Assembly (NCBI GenBank): GCA_964471755.1 | Contig: CAYYJM010000017.1 | Location: forward strand, 1 to 43,822 | Source: CAYYJM01 sp964471755 | GTDB lineage: Bacteria > Planctomycetota > Planctomycetia > Gemmatales > Gemmataceae | Direction: 5' to 3' | DNA: 43,822 nucleotides | In this document: piece after piece, positions 42,582 to 43,822 of the stretch | How the letters are laid out: each line of letters opens with the position of its first letter | Numbering within the stretch: the first letter of the stretch is position 1 | The notes under the pieces: generated by a model | Seen by the model: only the letters and a program-made list of their open reading frames with translations | Databases searched by the model: none | What the model was told of the DNA's origin: nothing | Translations under genes and position numbers: made by a program

Positions 42582-43697
42582 TCACCCCACTCGCCAGCGT
42601 TGGAGCTGATCCTCGTCCAGTTCGACACCCAGGCCGGGTCCGTCCGGAATGGCCGCGTACGGCGGCCCCAGGTCGAGCGGCCGAGTGATCAGGTCGGCCT
42701 CGTGGTAGAACGGGCCGATCGTGTCGGCCGGGAAGGTTTCCGTATCCACCTCGGGGAAAGCCGCCGCAACGTGGAGCATCGCGGCGGTGCCGATGCCGAG
42801 TTCGAGGTTGCTGCCAATCGTGCAGCACAGCCCGGCCGCCTTCGCCACGGCGACGATCTCCGCTGTCGCCGCGATGCCACCATGCTTGCCGGGATAGACA
42901 CTGAAGATGTCGGCAGCACGGTGCATCGTCAGGAGCCAGGCGTCCTGCAAGGTGAAGACGCTCTCGTCGGCCATGATCGGCGCGGGCGTGCCGCGCCGAA
43001 GTTCGGCCAGCGCGGCCGGATCGCCGGCCGGGATCGGCTGCTCGGCCAGCAGCAGGTTCACGTCGGCCAGGGCTCGCAGACAGTGGCGGGCCTGCTGGAT
43101 CGTCCAGCCGCAATTGGCGTCGATTGTCACCGGGATGTCACGTCCGGCGACCTCGCGGACGGCTCGAACTCGGGCGATGTCCGTCTCCGGGTCGAGGCCG
43201 ACCTTGACCTTCACGCAGGAGACGCCGAGTTTGAGGTGCCCCTCGGCCATGGTGCGCGAGCCAGCCACGTCACGCGCCCAGACGACGAGCTTGATTCGCA
43301 CCCGATCGCGAACCTTGCCGCCGAGCAGTTGGTAGACCGGCACGCCCGCCGCCTTGCCGGCGATGTCCCACAGAGCCATCTCGACGGCAGACTTGGTGAA
43401 CGGGTTGAGCTTGATGATGAAATCCATCGCCCGACGTGCTGCGGTGATGTCGCGCGGATCCTTGCCGAGAAGGTGCGGCGTGATGTACTCGGTGATGGTG
43501 GCCATCGTGCCGGCCTGGGTCTCACCGGACCAGAGGCCGGAGATGGTCGCCTCACCGAGGCCGACGAGGCCGGCGTCGGTGTGAACCTTGACGATCACAT
43601 AGGGCGAGTCGGCATGCTCGCCGTGGGCCGTCTTCGCGGTCAGGCCCTTCTTCAGCGGCACGCGAACGGGAATCGCCTCGATGCGGGTGATCTTCAT
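42582..43697 (-). CDS. Enolase-superfamily enzyme (muconate lactonizing/mandelate racemase type)
   Basis: A 371-aa protein with capping domain (MKITRIEAIPVRVPLKKGLT) and barrel domain. Catalytic landmarks: the K-x-K pair in CVKVKVG, metal ligands Asp in TIDANCGW, Glu in LAEQPIP and Asp in MADES, and the final Lys in YPGKHGG. The two lysines on opposite sides place it in the muconate lactonizing/dipeptide epimerase/o-succinylbenzoate synthase subgroup, not the mandelate racemase (His) or galactonate dehydratase groups. The substrate is undetermined. It converges on the DUF1080 gene with 5 nt between stops, and a palindromic element lies upstream. Confidence 0.88.
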   Translation of the reverse strand: MKITRIEAIPVRVPLKKGLTAKTAHGEHADSPYVIVKVHTDAGLVGLGEATISGLWSGETQAGTMATITEYITPHLLGKDPRDITAARRAMDFIIKLNPFTKSAVEMALWDIAGKAAGVPVYQLLGGKVRDRVRIKLVVWARDVAGSRTMAEGHLKLGVSCVKVKVGLDPETDIARVRAVREVAGRDIPVTIDANCGWTIQQARHCLRALADVNLLLAEQPIPAGDPAALAELRRGTPAPIMADESVFTLQDAWLLTMHRAADIFSVYPGKHGGIAATAEIVAVAKAAGLCCTIGSNLELGIGTAAMLHVAAAFPEVDTETFPADTIGPFYHEADLITRPLDLGPPYAAIPDGPGLGVELDEDQLQRWRVG

Positions 43698-43742
43698 GTG
43701 TCACTTGCTCTCTTACTTCTCAACCTTGTCCACTTTGGTGTC

Positions 43743-43822
43743 GGTGAGCGGCGCGGCGTCAGCCCGCCGGTTCTTTCCGCGAGCGTCAGCCCGCCGGTAT
43801 TGTGGCGGAAGAACCGGCGGGC
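43743..43822. repeat. Dispersed palindromic element, copy 2 (cut by window end)
   Basis: Starts GGTGAGCGGCGCGGCGTCAG and continues to the last base. It aligns with the reverse complement of the element at 17743-17876, including the internal TTCTTTCCGCGAGCGTCAGC module and the start of the right arm (GAACCGGCGGGC). The right arm is incomplete because the window ends. Confidence 0.75.

Noticed and set aside
41227..43113. Minus-strand open frame (628 codons) spanning the DUF1080 region
   Set aside because: It is antisense to the DUF1080 gene and runs out of frame through the enolase-superfamily gene. No domain is visible.

Overview
The window looks like a scaffold from a GC-rich planctomycete, most likely of the Gemmataceae or a close relative. 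This rests on gene content: DUF1080 (3-keto-disaccharide hydrolase-like), DUF4058, Uma2, secreted EF-hand, planctomycete-type cytochrome c, redoxin/copper-oxygenase fusion and PQQ-propeller proteins lie together. The roughly 0.1 kb palindromic intergenic elements are not diagnostic. Three 10-N gaps (4221-4230, 26330-26339, 27650-27659) show it is a scaffolded draft, and one gap is flanked by a clear assembly artefact.

Layout. 1-4090 (+): an NtrB-like membrane histidine kinase, an NtrC-like sigma-54 activator, a rhodanese interrupted by an in-frame UGA at its active-site loop, and a lipoate-protein ligase. 4103-10831 (-): a small helical protein coupled to an internally duplicated transporter, a DUF4058 protein, and a LolCDE/MacB-type ABC exporter whose permease carries an EF-hand loop. 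11004-11974 (+): two DUF4365-like proteins. 11985-17706 (-): a protein-prenyltransferase-fold protein lacking two zinc ligands, a hotdog thioesterase, a GT4 glycosyltransferase, an MFS transporter and a PQQ-propeller protein. 17904-19938 (+): methylisocitrate lyase and a 2-methylcitrate synthase-like enzyme. 20023-21381 (+): a secreted EF-hand protein.

21520-28648 (+) is the most unusual block. It is a tight operon of a HemN-like radical SAM protein, a GcvH-like lipoyl carrier, a 2[4Fe-4S] ferredoxin, a class II terpene cyclase (DADD motif), a DUF116-polyprenyl diphosphate synthase fusion and a chorismate-lyase-fold protein. It reads as an undescribed isoprenoid pathway that couples a prenyl diphosphate, a cyclase, a possible aromatic precursor step and radical/lipoyl redox chemistry. 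The lipoate ligase at 3380 could supply the lipoyl group, and the 11985-14653 genes (second prenyltransferase-fold protein, thioesterase, glycosyltransferase) may be a related accessory set. These links are inference.

28761-43822: a secreted redoxin-cytochrome-copper monooxygenase fusion, a C-terminally extended CsrA (-), a GlcD/GlpC-type FAD/Fe-S oxidoreductase, a secreted coiled-coil protein, two tandem Uma2 genes sharing a 558-bp identical block, FtsH, a secreted cytochrome-like protein, a GT87-like membrane protein in frame with a DUF1080 protein, and an enolase-superfamily enzyme (-). Several intergenic spaces hold long inverted repeats. Three (17.75, 40.05 and 43.74 kb) share an arm sequence and look like one dispersed family. 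I saw no tRNA, rRNA, CRISPR array, transposase or phage gene.
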